DNA from: Caryophanales bacterium UBA6448
Lineage (GTDB): Bacteria; Bacillota_I; Bacilli_A; RF39; UBA660
Reading direction: 5' to 3'
Length of the DNA stretch: 8,278 nt
NCBI GenBank assembly: GCA_002439555.1
Contig: DJOC01000020.1
Coordinates: forward strand, 1-8,278
Each line of letters starts with the position of its first letter. Within the stretch, counting starts at the first letter, position 1. Under the pieces are notes generated by a model. It searched no databases. It had not been told where the DNA came from and was given only the letters and a program-made list of their open reading frames with translations. The position numbers were made by a program, and so were the translations under genes. Positions 1 through 6,769 of the stretch are shown here, piece after piece.

Positions 1-2
1 TA

Positions 3-242
3 TATCAAGGAAAAATCGAAGTGGATGTTGATGGAGAAAAAGTTAATATGTATGACAAAGAAAGACTTTTAGTAGAACTAATTAGAAAAAGAAAACAAAT
101 ACCTTTTGATTACTATAAAGAAATTATTGCAAACTATAGAAGAATTAGCAAGGATTTAGACATGTATAAAATTGAGAAATATCTTTCTTTATACAAAAAT
201 GATGTCAATTTGTCTGAGGCTTTAATAAGGGAGGTGTTCTAA
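3..242 (+). CDS. abiEi: Type IV toxin-antitoxin antitoxin, AbiEi family (C-terminal part, cut by window start)
   Basis: Only the last 79 codons are present. The frame is open to the window edge, so the GTG at 21 is an internal Val and not the start. The visible part has the AbiEi C-terminal pattern: a 'YQGKIEVDVDGEKVNMYDKE' stretch (tyrosine-acid-lysine-glutamate before a helix), then an R/K-rich helix with 'IRKRKQIPFDYYKEII', then 'ANYRR'. In this family a winged-helix N-terminus represses the operon and the C-terminal domain neutralises the toxin; the winged helix lies outside the window. The stop codon overlaps the next ATG (TAATG at 240-244), as is usual for abiEi-abiEii pairs, implying translational coupling. 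Assignment rests on the weak C-terminal match plus the well-supported toxin neighbour. Confidence 0.72.
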   Translation, partial: YQGKIEVDVDGEKVNMYDKERLLVELIRKRKQIPFDYYKEIIANYRRISKDLDMYKIEKYLSLYKNDVNLSEALIREVF

Positions 243-1069
243 TGAATATAAAAGATGCTATATTAATTTATCAAAATAATGGTTATGAATATGCAGATGC
301 TGAATCAAAAGTTAGTCAAGACATAGTTCTTTCGAAGATTGGAAATAGTAAGTATAAATCCAATATAACAATTAAAGGCGGTGTCGTTATGCATAATATG
401 TCTAATGACATTCGTAGGGCAACTCGTGATCTAGATATCGATTTTATTAAATACTCTTTAGAGGATGAATCTATTAGAAATTTTGTATCTTCATTAAATA
501 ATGATAAAGATAATATAAAAATAGAAATAGTTGGTAATATTACTCCATTACATCATCAAGATTATGATGGTAAAAGAGTTCATATTAGGATTAGTGATAA
601 TTATGGGAATAATATAAATACAAAACTAGATATTGGTGTACATAAACTATTTGAATTAGAGCAAGAAGAATATTGTTTTGATTTAAGTTTAATTAATAAA
701 GAAGTTAATTTACTTATAAATTCAAAGGAACAAATATTTGTTGAAAAATTAAAATCATTATTAAAGTTGGGCTTTGTATCAACTAGGTATAAAGACATAT
801 TTGACTTTTATTATTTAATAAATATTTCTAAATTAAATATGAAGAAACTACTTAAAAATATTGAAATATTAATTTTTAATGATGATACGATGAGAGAAAA
901 TAATATTGATGATATTTTAAATAGGCTTAATAATACATTAAAATCCAGAAGATATGTAAATCATTTGAATGATCCAGTTGTAAATTGGTTAGATATACCT
1001 ATAGAAGATGCAATAAATAGTCTACTTAAATATATAGAACAATTATCAAAAGAAAAAGTGGAGGTATAG
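242..1069 (+). CDS. abiEii: Nucleotidyltransferase AbiEii/AbiGii toxin family protein
   Basis: A 275-residue toxin of the DUF1814 nucleotidyltransferase family, the toxin half of a type IV toxin-antitoxin pair. Family members transfer nucleotides, in studied cases to tRNA acceptor ends, causing growth arrest and phage abortive infection. Visible motifs: the Gly-Gly at residues 46-47 followed by 'RRATRDLDID' (residues 58-67) with the metal-binding Asp63 and Asp65, a third acidic position in 'TKLDIGVH' (Asp130), and the C-terminal 'VEKLKSLLKLG...RYKDIFDFYYL' block (Lys169, Arg182, Asp185, Asp188). All motifs appear intact. The start is fixed by the GGGAGGT ribosome site at about 230-236 and the one-base overlap with the antitoxin stop. 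The third operon gene begins three bases after its stop. It is carried by the element bounded on the right by the serine recombinase, so it probably acts as an addiction or phage-defence cargo. The NTP used and its target cannot be told from sequence. Confidence 0.87.
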   Translation: MNIKDAILIYQNNGYEYADAESKVSQDIVLSKIGNSKYKSNITIKGGVVMHNMSNDIRRATRDLDIDFIKYSLEDESIRNFVSSLNNDKDNIKIEIVGNITPLHHQDYDGKRVHIRISDNYGNNINTKLDIGVHKLFELEQEEYCFDLSLINKEVNLLINSKEQIFVEKLKSLLKLGFVSTRYKDIFDFYYLINISKLNMKKLLKNIEILIFNDDTMRENNIDDILNRLNNTLKSRRYVNHLNDPVVNWLDIPIEDAINSLLKYIEQLSKEKVEV

Positions 1070-1072
1070 TAA

Positions 1073-1333
1073 ATGAAAAAGAATATAGAAGAATTAACAT
1101 TACTACTTATGTATCTAACATCTTGGGAAGAAGATGGTTTTATAGCTGATAATGAAGACATTCCTAAAGCAGCAAAAATTAGAGCTTGTTGGAAAGGATA
1201 TTCATTTGATGTTATTAATAAATTAACTGATGAAAATTATCTTTATTTTAGTAAAGGTAAATCAGTAACACTTACACCTGAAGGAGAAAAATTAGCTAAA
1301 CAATTAATTCATAAATATTTAAAATATGAGTAG
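1073..1333 (+). CDS. DUF6429-like small winged-helix protein, third gene of the AbiE operon
   Basis: An 86-residue cytosolic protein with no signal or membrane segment. It follows the toxin stop by 3 bp and has a GGAGGT ribosome site (about 1060-1065), so it is co-transcribed. Its layout matches DUF6429: an N-terminal 'LTLLLMYLTSW' helix followed by an acidic loop, a central 'CWKGYSFDVINKLTDENYL' helix pair, and a terminal 'KSVTLTPEGEKLAKQLI' wing and helix. The last segment resembles the recognition wing of winged-helix regulators (Leu-Thr-x-x-Gly). Function is not established for this family. In this position it could regulate the operon, modulate the toxin or be an unrelated passenger. Family recognition is from memory of the conserved W-K-G and K-S-V-x-L-T residues. 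Confidence 0.75.
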   Translation: MKKNIEELTLLLMYLTSWEEDGFIADNEDIPKAAKIRACWKGYSFDVINKLTDENYLYFSKGKSVTLTPEGEKLAKQLIHKYLKYE

Positions 1334-1436
1334 TGCTTTGAAATAGGCAATTCAACCTATTAAATAATAGTTATCTGAATTATAAAAGAATATTGAATTT
1401 AGTGATAAATGTCTTTTAACAGTCATAAATTTAAGT

Positions 1437-1514
1437 ATGAAAAAAGATAAAAATAAAATTTTTAAAGAATTAATATTAAATTATTTATTAAAGCAAATTA
1501 TAGAAGAAAAATAA
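1437..1514 (+). CDS. Possible 25-residue peptide upstream of the recombinase
   Basis: ATG at 1437 opens a 25-codon frame, MKKDKNKIFKELILN then YLLKQIIEEK, ending in TAA at 1512-1514. It is Lys/Glu-rich and amphipathic and resembles the start of small SHOCT-like helical proteins often found beside serine recombinases in clostridial elements, but it stops early. There is no good ribosome binding site, and its end lies inside the hairpin at 1491-1530. It may be a truncated relic or chance in AT-rich DNA. Confidence 0.2.
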   Translation: MKKDKNKIFKELILNYLLKQIIEEK

Positions 1515-1535
1515 TTCTACTGATTTGCTTATTTT
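1491..1535 (+). terminator. Putative intrinsic terminator of the AbiE operon
   Basis: AAGCAAAT at 1491-1498 pairs with ATTTGCTT at 1523-1530, with an inner TAGAA/TTCTA pairing (1501-1505 with 1515-1519) around a 9-base loop. ATTTTAATTATT follows. Two short stems separated by a small internal loop, with a broken U-tract, make it weaker than the other terminators here. Confidence 0.4.
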
Positions 1536-1598
1536 AATTATTATGTTAAGATGGACTTATTTTAATGATGTTAGACTCTATAAAAATATGAGGTGAAT

Positions 1599-3269
1599 AT
1601 GAATTATAATGCCGGTATTTATATTAGACTTTCTCAAGAAGATAAAAATAAAAAATATGAGTCAGATAGTGAAAGTATTATTAATCAAAAAGAGGTATTG
1701 AAAGACTATTGTTTAAAAAATGGATTTAATTTAATTGGTGAGTATGTTGATGATGGATATTCAGGAACTAATTTTGATAGACCAGGATTTATTAGATTAA
1801 TTGAAGATATAATAAATAAAAAAATTAATCTTGTGGTAGTAAAAGATTTGTCTAGATTAGGCCGAGATCATGTAATGACTGGATATTATATTGAAACTTA
1901 TTTCCCTGAGAATAAAATAAGATTTATTTCAATTGTTGAAAACTATGATAGTATGAAAAACCAAGCTAGTAATGATTCATCAACTTTTATTATTGCTTGT
2001 AATGATTATTATAGTAAACAAAATTCATTAAAGATTAGAAATGTATTAGATTCTAAAAGAAGAGATGGTAAATTTATAGGAAGTAAACCTTGTTATGGTT
2101 ATATGAGAGATCCAAAAGATAAGGGACATTTAATTATAGATCCTAATACAGCTCATTATGTTAAACTGATGTTTGAATTAAGAGCCAATGATATAGGAAT
2201 ATCTGAAATAGCAACCCGTTTAACTAAATTAGGAGCACCAACGCCAAGTAGTTATAAAAATAAAACAATATCTTCGTTAGCAAAAGAAAAAAATATATGG
2301 TCAATACATTCAGTTAAAAAAATATTAGAAAATAGAATGTATACTGGTGATATGGTACAACATACTCAAACTAAAATTAGTTATAAATCTAAAAAGAAAA
2401 TAAAACTTGATCAAAGTTTATGGGTAATAGTAGAAAATACTCATGAACCTTTAGTAGATAAAGAGACATTTAGAATAATTAATAAGAAAAGAGATAATCA
2501 TAATAGAAAAGTTGAAGTTAAAACTAAAAGACCAATTAGATTATTAGAAGGATTAATCTATTGTAAAGAGTGTGGAAATAGATTAGGTGTAATTTATAAA
2601 AAAAATCATGATTACTGGACTATTAATTGTAATAGATATGCAAAAGACCCAATTAGAGGAAGATGTAAAACGCATTTCTTTCCTTATAACTATTTTGAAA
2701 AAGAAGTATTAGAACAATTAAAAACTATATTATCTAATTTATTAAAAGAGTTAAGTATTAATGATTTAAATAAAGAAATTATTAATAGAGCAAATTTATG
2801 CATTAAATCATTTGATGATATTAAAAGCAACATAGAAAAGGATATTTTAAAATTATCTTTTGATATTCAAACAGTTTATCAAGATAGACTAGATGGTAAT
2901 ATTTCTTTAGATTCATATAAAATAATTGTATCTTCTTATGAAATGAAAATGAAAAATTTAAAACTAAGATTGAAAGAAATAGAACATGATATTTTAAAGG
3001 AAAAAAATATTGCTAATAAAGTACCAAATTATACAAAGAAAATTAAAGAATTATTAAATATAGAAAATCCTAATAGGGACTTGTTATTTACCTTAATAGA
3101 TAGAATAGAAGTAGATGAAAATAGAAATATAACAATTAAGTTTAAATATAAGATTTTGGAGGATTATACATTTAAATATATTAATAAAAATTTGATAAGA
3201 AATCCTTATGGAAGATATGGTAAAATAGGTAGTAAACAAAAATTTAAAAATACATTAGAAAAAAATTAA
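1599..3269 (+). CDS. Large serine recombinase (integrase/excisionase) of the mobile element
   Basis: A 556-residue site-specific recombinase of the TnpX/TndX/phage-integrase class. It cuts both partners at a 2-bp core through a 5'-phosphoserine intermediate. Numbered from the ATG at 1599: the resolvase-type catalytic domain covers about 3-150, with Ser12 in 'GIYIRLSQED' and the conserved 'VVKDLSRLGRD' arginines (Arg86, Arg89). The recombinase DNA-binding domain covers about 160-290 ('CYGYMRDP', 'ILENRMYTGD'). A zinc ribbon follows with Cys322, Cys325, Cys344 and Cys356. A Lys/Glu-rich segment (about 370-475), probably the coiled coil that controls integration direction, precedes a short C-terminal tail. 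The GAGGTG ribosome site (1590-1595) favours ATG 1599 over the in-frame GTG at 1593. Length and motifs are complete, so it is probably active. It lies 60 bp from the interrupted amidase gene, the usual place for the integrase at an attachment site. Confidence 0.93.
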   Translation: MNYNAGIYIRLSQEDKNKKYESDSESIINQKEVLKDYCLKNGFNLIGEYVDDGYSGTNFDRPGFIRLIEDIINKKINLVVVKDLSRLGRDHVMTGYYIETYFPENKIRFISIVENYDSMKNQASNDSSTFIIACNDYYSKQNSLKIRNVLDSKRRDGKFIGSKPCYGYMRDPKDKGHLIIDPNTAHYVKLMFELRANDIGISEIATRLTKLGAPTPSSYKNKTISSLAKEKNIWSIHSVKKILENRMYTGDMVQHTQTKISYKSKKKIKLDQSLWVIVENTHEPLVDKETFRIINKKRDNHNRKVEVKTKRPIRLLEGLIYCKECGNRLGVIYKKNHDYWTINCNRYAKDPIRGRCKTHFFPYNYFEKEVLEQLKTILSNLLKELSINDLNKEIINRANLCIKSFDDIKSNIEKDILKLSFDIQTVYQDRLDGNISLDSYKIIVSSYEMKMKNLKLRLKEIEHDILKEKNIANKVPNYTKKIKELLNIENPNRDLLFTLIDRIEVDENRNITIKFKYKILEDYTFKYINKNLIRNPYGRYGKIGSKQKFKNTLEKN

Positions 3270-3309
3270 AATAATATTTAAACTAAATTAATATAACTAT
3301 AAATAAAAA

Positions 3310-3345
3310 TAATAACCACTATAGTCATCACCAGGTGGCGATGGA
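3310..3345 (+). other. Right attachment junction (attR-type) of the element within the amidase gene
   Basis: The amidase frame is open only from 3325, after a TAG at 3322-3324. The residues Ser-Ser-Pro at 3325-3333 do not fit the family, which has Asn-(Ala/Ser)-Gly-Gly-Gly here. From GGTGGC at 3334 the sequence fits it (Gly-Gly-Asp-Gly-Ala-Glu). The crossover is therefore placed at about 3331-3338, with GG as a possible 2-bp core. Short imperfect symmetry (CACC-A-GGTG, 3329-3337) surrounds it, as is common at serine-recombinase sites. The exact core cannot be fixed without the left junction or an empty site. Confidence 0.6.
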
Positions 3346-4104
3346 GCTGAAGTAATATATGCACTTCGTAATAATGATGCACTTTCTAAACTAATTGCAA
3401 AAGAACTTGAGGCATCAGGACAAAATGTTAGAAAATATTATCAAAGAAGACTACCAAGTAACCCATCAAAAGATTATTATTATTTATTAAGAGATACACC
3501 AAATAATGAAACATTAATCGTGGAGTATGGATTTTTAGATAGTACAGGTGATGATGTAAATCTTATTAAAAATAATTGGGAAGATTTGGCAGAGGCAGTA
3601 GTTAAGGCTCTTGTAAATTACATTGGAGTTCCTTATTCATTAAAGGGATCAAACGAAGAAAAAGATTATTATATAGTTCAAAAAGGCGATTCACTATGGA
3701 GTATAGCTAAAAAATATAATACTACAGTTGATGAACTTAAATCTATTAATAACTTAAAATCAAATTTATTATCAATTGGTCAAAGATTAAAAATAAAGGG
3801 TAGTAGTGTTAATCCTGATAATCAAAATATTTATATGGTTCAAAAGGGAGATACATTATATAAAATTGCAAATATGTACGGAACTACAGTAGATAATTTA
3901 AAATCCTTAAATAATTTAAAAAGTAATATTATAAGTATAGGACAGGAGTTAATTGTTCCTTCGTCTAAAATAATATATACAGTTCAAAAGGGAGATTCGC
4001 TATGGGCTATAGCAAGAAAATATAGTACCACAGTAGATAGCATTAAATCAAAAAATAATCTTTCCACAAACGTATTACAAATAGGTCAAAAGTTAAAAAT
4101 ATGA
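3331..4104 (+). pseudogene. N-acetylmuramoyl-L-alanine amidase, 3' part (Amidase_3 C-terminal half plus three LysM repeats), interrupted by the element
   Basis: The intact enzyme would cleave the bond between N-acetylmuramic acid and L-Ala in peptidoglycan. This open frame of 257 residues begins without a start codon inside the Amidase_3 domain. It runs from 'GGDGAEVIYALRNN' through 'RKYYQRRLPSNPSKDYYY' to 'IVEYGFLDS', whose Glu (codon 3523-3525) matches the catalytic glutamate. The His-Glu-His zinc ligands of the family lie upstream of the break and are absent here. Three LysM peptidoglycan-binding repeats follow (about 3667-3801, 3829-3957, 3976-4101), each opening with V-Q-K-G-D-(S/T)-L and ending in I-G-Q-x-L. 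The GTG at 3520 has no spaced ribosome site and is an internal Val. The downstream half looks undamaged, with no frameshift or stop before 4104, so precise excision could restore the gene. The frame ends in TGA, supporting use of the standard code. Confidence 0.88.
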
Positions 4105-4147
4105 GTTTAAAATAATTCATATTTTTTATATTCTGTGTATAATATAA

Positions 4148-4174
4148 TTAGCACAAGGACTTGACAAGTGCTAA
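4148..4174 (+). promoter_or_regulatory. CIRCE-type HrcA operator (variant)
   Basis: TTAGCACAA, a 9-base spacer and AAGTGCTAA make a 27-bp inverted repeat of the exact CIRCE size. The outer seven bases of each arm match the consensus TTAGCAC/GTGCTAA. The two innermost bases of each arm (AA instead of TC and GA) depart from it. It covers the -35 box of clpB, as expected for repression by HrcA that is lifted on heat shock. The hrcA gene is not in the window. Confidence 0.88.
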
Positions 4175-4188
4175 TTTTTGAGTATAAT
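4161..4188 (+). promoter_or_regulatory. Sigma-A-type promoter of clpB
   Basis: TTGACA at 4161-4166 and TATAAT at 4183-4188 are both perfect consensus boxes, separated by 16 bp. The -35 box lies inside the CIRCE element. The strong AAAGGAGGA ribosome site (4198-4206) lies just downstream, leaving a leader of only about 20 bases. Confidence 0.88.
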
Positions 4189-4213
4189 AGTATATATAAA
4201 GGAGGAATGAATT

Positions 4214-6310
4214 ATGTTTAATCAAAATAATGAAGAGAATGAAAACGTTCTTGAAAAATATGGACGTAATATAAATGACGATGTTAAAAATCGTAAAATT
4301 GATCCGATTATAGGTCGTGATGAAGAAATAAGAAGTATCTCTAGAATTCTTTCTAGAAAAACTAAAAATAATCCGGTCTTAATCGGAGAACCAGGAGTAG
4401 GTAAGACAGCAATAGTCGAGGGACTTGCTCAAAGAATTGTTAAAGGTGATGTTCCGGAAAGCTTAAAAAATAAAACTATTTGGGAACTTAATATGGCCTC
4501 ATTAATCGCAGGTGCAAAATATCGTGGTGAATTTGAGGAAAGACTAAAAAAAGTTTTAGATGAAGTTAAAAAAAGCGAAGGCAATTTAATAATGTTCATT
4601 GATGAAATACATTTAATTGTGGGAACTGGTGCAACCGAGGGAGCAATGGATACAGGAAACATCTTAAAACCTATGCTTGCTCGTGGAGAAATTCACGTTA
4701 TTGGTGCCACTACCTTAAATGAATATCGTATGTATATTGAAAAAGATGGTGCCCTTGAAAGAAGATTTCAAAAAGTAACAGTTTCCGAACCAACAGTTGA
4801 GGATACAATCACAATTCTTCGTGGGTTAAAAGAAAGATTTGAAATATATCACGGAGTTACAATTCAAGATAAGGCTTTAGTAAGTGCGGCAACTTTATCA
4901 AATAGATATATTACAGATAGATTTTTACCTGATAAAGCAATAGATCTTGTTGATGAAGCCTGCGCTACAATAAGAGTACAAATGGATAGTGTTCCAACTG
5001 CTCTTGATGAAATAACTAGAAAGATATTAACATTACAAGTTGAAAAAGAAGCCTTAAAAAAAGAGAAAGATGAACTTTCTATAAAAAGACTTGAAAAGAT
5101 TGATGAAGAGCTTTACGATTTAAAAGGTAAAGAGCAAGAATTGAGTGCTAAATGGAAAGAAGAAAAATCTATTAACGAAGATATTAAAAAGGTTAAGTCA
5201 GATATTTCTAAATATACATTTGAACTTGAACAAGCTGAAAATAATTATGATTTGGAAACAGCCGCAAGGATAAAAAATGGAATACTTCCAGAACTTAAAA
5301 TAAAACTTGATGAACTTTCTAAAAAGGGTAAGGAAGGTATTTTATCTGATACTGTTACAAAAGAAGATATAGCAAATGTAATTAGTAAGTGGACAAATAT
5401 TCCTATTTCTAAACTTATGAGTAGTGAAAAAGAAAAGATTCTTAACCTTGAGGATAATTTAAGAAAAAGAGTTAAGGGCCAAGATAAGGCTTTAAAACTT
5501 GTATCTGATGCAATTATTCGTTCAAGAAGTGGTATTAAAGATCCTAATAGACCAATTGGTTCATTTATGTTTTTAGGCCCAACAGGAGTAGGTAAAACAG
5601 AGGTTGCAAGAAGTCTTGCCTATGAACTATTTGACGATGAACATCATATGGTAAGAATAGATATGAGTGAATATATGGAAAAATATTCTGTATCAAGACT
5701 TATTGGTGCTGCACCAGGTTATGTAGGTTACGAAGAAGGTGGACAACTTACAGAAAAAGTAAGAAGAAATCCTTATTCAATTGTACTTTTTGATGAAATT
5801 GAAAAAGCCCATCCAGATGTCCTAAATTTATTATTACAAATTCTTGATGAAGGTAGACTTACCGATTCTAACGGTCGTACAGTGGATTTTAAAAATACAA
5901 TAATTATAATGACCTCAAATGTTGGAAGCGAATATATAATTAATGGTGAAGAAGACAAAGTTACTTCTGAACTTCCAAAATATTTTAAACCGGAATTTTT
6001 AAATAGACTTGATGAAATAATTATTTTCAACAAATTATCAAAATCAGATTTAAGAGAAATTCTTGATAAAATTATCGAAGAAATTGAAAAAAGATTAATT
6101 GATATTAATGTAAAAATTAATCTTACTGATAATGCTAAAAATTATTTTATAGATAATGGTTATGATGAATATTATGGTGCTAGACCACTTAAAAGACTTG
6201 TTAATAATAAACTAGAAACATTAATTGCTAAAAAACTTATAAATAATGAAATCAAACCTAATACGATAGTTAATGTTGATTATGTTAATAATGAATTAAA
6301 GGTTAGTTAA
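4214..6310 (+). CDS. clpB: ATP-dependent disaggregase ClpB lacking the N-terminal domain
   Basis: A 698-residue Hsp100 AAA+ hexamer that threads aggregated proteins through its pore together with DnaK. Visible order: AAA1 with Walker A 'GEPGVGKT' (58-65), pore loop 'KYRG' (102-105), Walker B 'LIMFIDE' (125-131) and arginine fingers in 'ALERRFQ' (Arg183, Arg184). A long coiled-coil middle domain follows (about 253-375), which distinguishes ClpB from ClpA and ClpC. AAA2 has Walker A 'GPTGVGKT' (455-462), pore loop 'GYVGYEEGG' (502-510), Walker B 'VLFDEIEKAH' (524-533) and sensor 2 'GARPLKR' (655-661). Full-length ClpB is about 860 residues; the roughly 150-residue N-domain is missing. The start is genuine, because ATG 4214 sits 7 bp after a strong ribosome site and directly after the promoter. 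The short form is therefore native, similar to mycoplasmal ClpB and to the E. coli internal-start isoform. Single-gene transcript under HrcA-type heat-shock control. Confidence 0.95.
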   Translation: MFNQNNEENENVLEKYGRNINDDVKNRKIDPIIGRDEEIRSISRILSRKTKNNPVLIGEPGVGKTAIVEGLAQRIVKGDVPESLKNKTIWELNMASLIAGAKYRGEFEERLKKVLDEVKKSEGNLIMFIDEIHLIVGTGATEGAMDTGNILKPMLARGEIHVIGATTLNEYRMYIEKDGALERRFQKVTVSEPTVEDTITILRGLKERFEIYHGVTIQDKALVSAATLSNRYITDRFLPDKAIDLVDEACATIRVQMDSVPTALDEITRKILTLQVEKEALKKEKDELSIKRLEKIDEELYDLKGKEQELSAKWKEEKSINEDIKKVKSDISKYTFELEQAENNYDLETAARIKNGILPELKIKLDELSKKGKEGILSDTVTKEDIANVISKWTNIPISKLMSSEKEKILNLEDNLRKRVKGQDKALKLVSDAIIRSRSGIKDPNRPIGSFMFLGPTGVGKTEVARSLAYELFDDEHHMVRIDMSEYMEKYSVSRLIGAAPGYVGYEEGGQLTEKVRRNPYSIVLFDEIEKAHPDVLNLLLQILDEGRLTDSNGRTVDFKNTIIIMTSNVGSEYIINGEEDKVTSELPKYFKPEFLNRLDEIIIFNKLSKSDLREILDKIIEEIEKRLIDINVKINLTDNAKNYFIDNGYDEYYGARPLKRLVNNKLETLIAKKLINNEIKPNTIVNVDYVNNELKVS

Positions 6311-6323
6311 GCTAGCCTTTTTT
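6298..6323 (+). terminator. Intrinsic terminator of clpB
   Basis: AAAGGTTAG (6298-6306) pairs with CTAGCCTTT (6312-6320), a 9-bp stem with one T-G pair and a 5-base loop, followed by a run of six T (6318-6323). The clpB stop codon lies in the loop. The minus-strand cwlJ-like stop (6322-6324) overlaps the T-run, so the two convergent genes abut. Confidence 0.85.
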
Positions 6324-6744
6324 AGTGGATTTCTTTACATATCCCAGGATCCGGTTTATAGAAACAATGGTTTTTATATCTACCTGATAGGCTTTGAGTG
6401 TACCAAGTATTTTTACAAGAAACACCTTTTTTCGGAGCATAAAACCATAATGCATTTGTTGCGGGGTAATAATATTCTCCATCTAAAATCCTTTTTGCTA
6501 AATTTTTTTCCATTGTAGTCGCAGCAGCTTCGAATAAAGAACTTGTTGTTCCTACAAACTGATTTTTTTGATAAATTGCATTATAAACACTGTTAATGTC
6601 TTTAAAAGTTAAACAGTTTGCTAAAACCCTATTTACTACAACATTTCCAACCATTAACATTCCTAGTTCTCCCTCATTTAGGGCTTCTGCACGCATTATT
6701 CTTGCAAGTAAATCTAGTTCTTTTGAATTATATGAAACTATCAT
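6322..6744 (-). CDS. cwlJ: CwlJ-like cell wall (spore cortex) hydrolase
   Basis: A 140-residue protein of the Hydrolase_2 (SleB/CwlJ) family, whose enzymes cleave spore cortex peptidoglycan at muramic-lactam sites during germination. The catalytic Glu is Glu20 in 'LLARIMRAEA'. Other family marks are 'GMLMVGNVVVNR' (28-39), 'YQKNQF' (58-63), 'ALWFYAP' (98-104) and 'GRYKNHCFYKP' (121-131). It has no signal peptide and no LysM or SPOR extension. The length (Bacillus subtilis CwlJ is about 142 residues), the absence of export signals and the block near the end (K-x-H-C-F-Y) all favour CwlJ over SleB. CwlJ is normally made in the mother cell and placed in the coat with GerQ; gerQ is not seen here. 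Four Cys are present (44, 110, 127, 136). The start is supported by GGTGAT upstream of ATG 6744. It lies 40 bp downstream of the membrane-protein gene. Confidence 0.82.
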   Translation of the reverse strand: MIVSYNSKELDLLARIMRAEALNEGELGMLMVGNVVVNRVLANCLTFKDINSVYNAIYQKNQFVGTTSSLFEAAATTMEKNLAKRILDGEYYYPATNALWFYAPKKGVSCKNTWYTQSLSGRYKNHCFYKPDPGICKEIH

Positions 6745-6769
6745 TATATCACCGCTATAATATATGCAT

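Larger units (their letters stand above)
1334..1592. other. Spacer between AbiE operon and recombinase
   Basis: A 259-bp AT-rich spacer. It holds a short inverted repeat just after the DUF6429 gene (AATAGG at 1342-1347 with CCTATT at 1356-1361, no T-run), a 25-codon reading frame (1437-1514) and a terminator-like hairpin (1491-1530). The recombinase promoter should lie after the hairpin. TAAGAT at about 1547-1552 and TATAAA at about 1579-1584 are candidate -10 boxes, but neither has a convincing -35 box. Confidence 0.5.

Noticed and set aside
601..1161. Two minus-strand frames (601-798 and 961-1161)
   Set aside because: They are shadows of the AbiEii and DUF6429-like genes, with Ser/Ile/Phe-rich translations and no ribosome sites.
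1593..1595. GTG at 1593 as start of the recombinase
   Set aside because: It lies within the GAGGTG ribosome site that serves the ATG at 1599, and has no ribosome site of its own.
4102..4110. UGA read as Trp (Mycoplasma code), which would extend the LysM protein by two codons
   Set aside because: TGG is used for Trp in the proteins here, the tRNA-Trp has anticodon CCA, no gene has an internal TGA, and the third LysM repeat is complete before the TGA.
4105..4147. Terminator directly after the amidase remnant
   Set aside because: The stretch is AT-rich with a run of T at about 4123-4128, but no stable hairpin precedes it.
4429..4662. Minus-strand open frame inside clpB
   Set aside because: It is antisense to the AAA1 domain, is Ser/Leu/Ile-rich as expected of a complement frame, and has no start signals.
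5773..6033. Minus-strand open frame inside clpB
   Set aside because: It is antisense to the conserved AAA2 domain and has no start signals.
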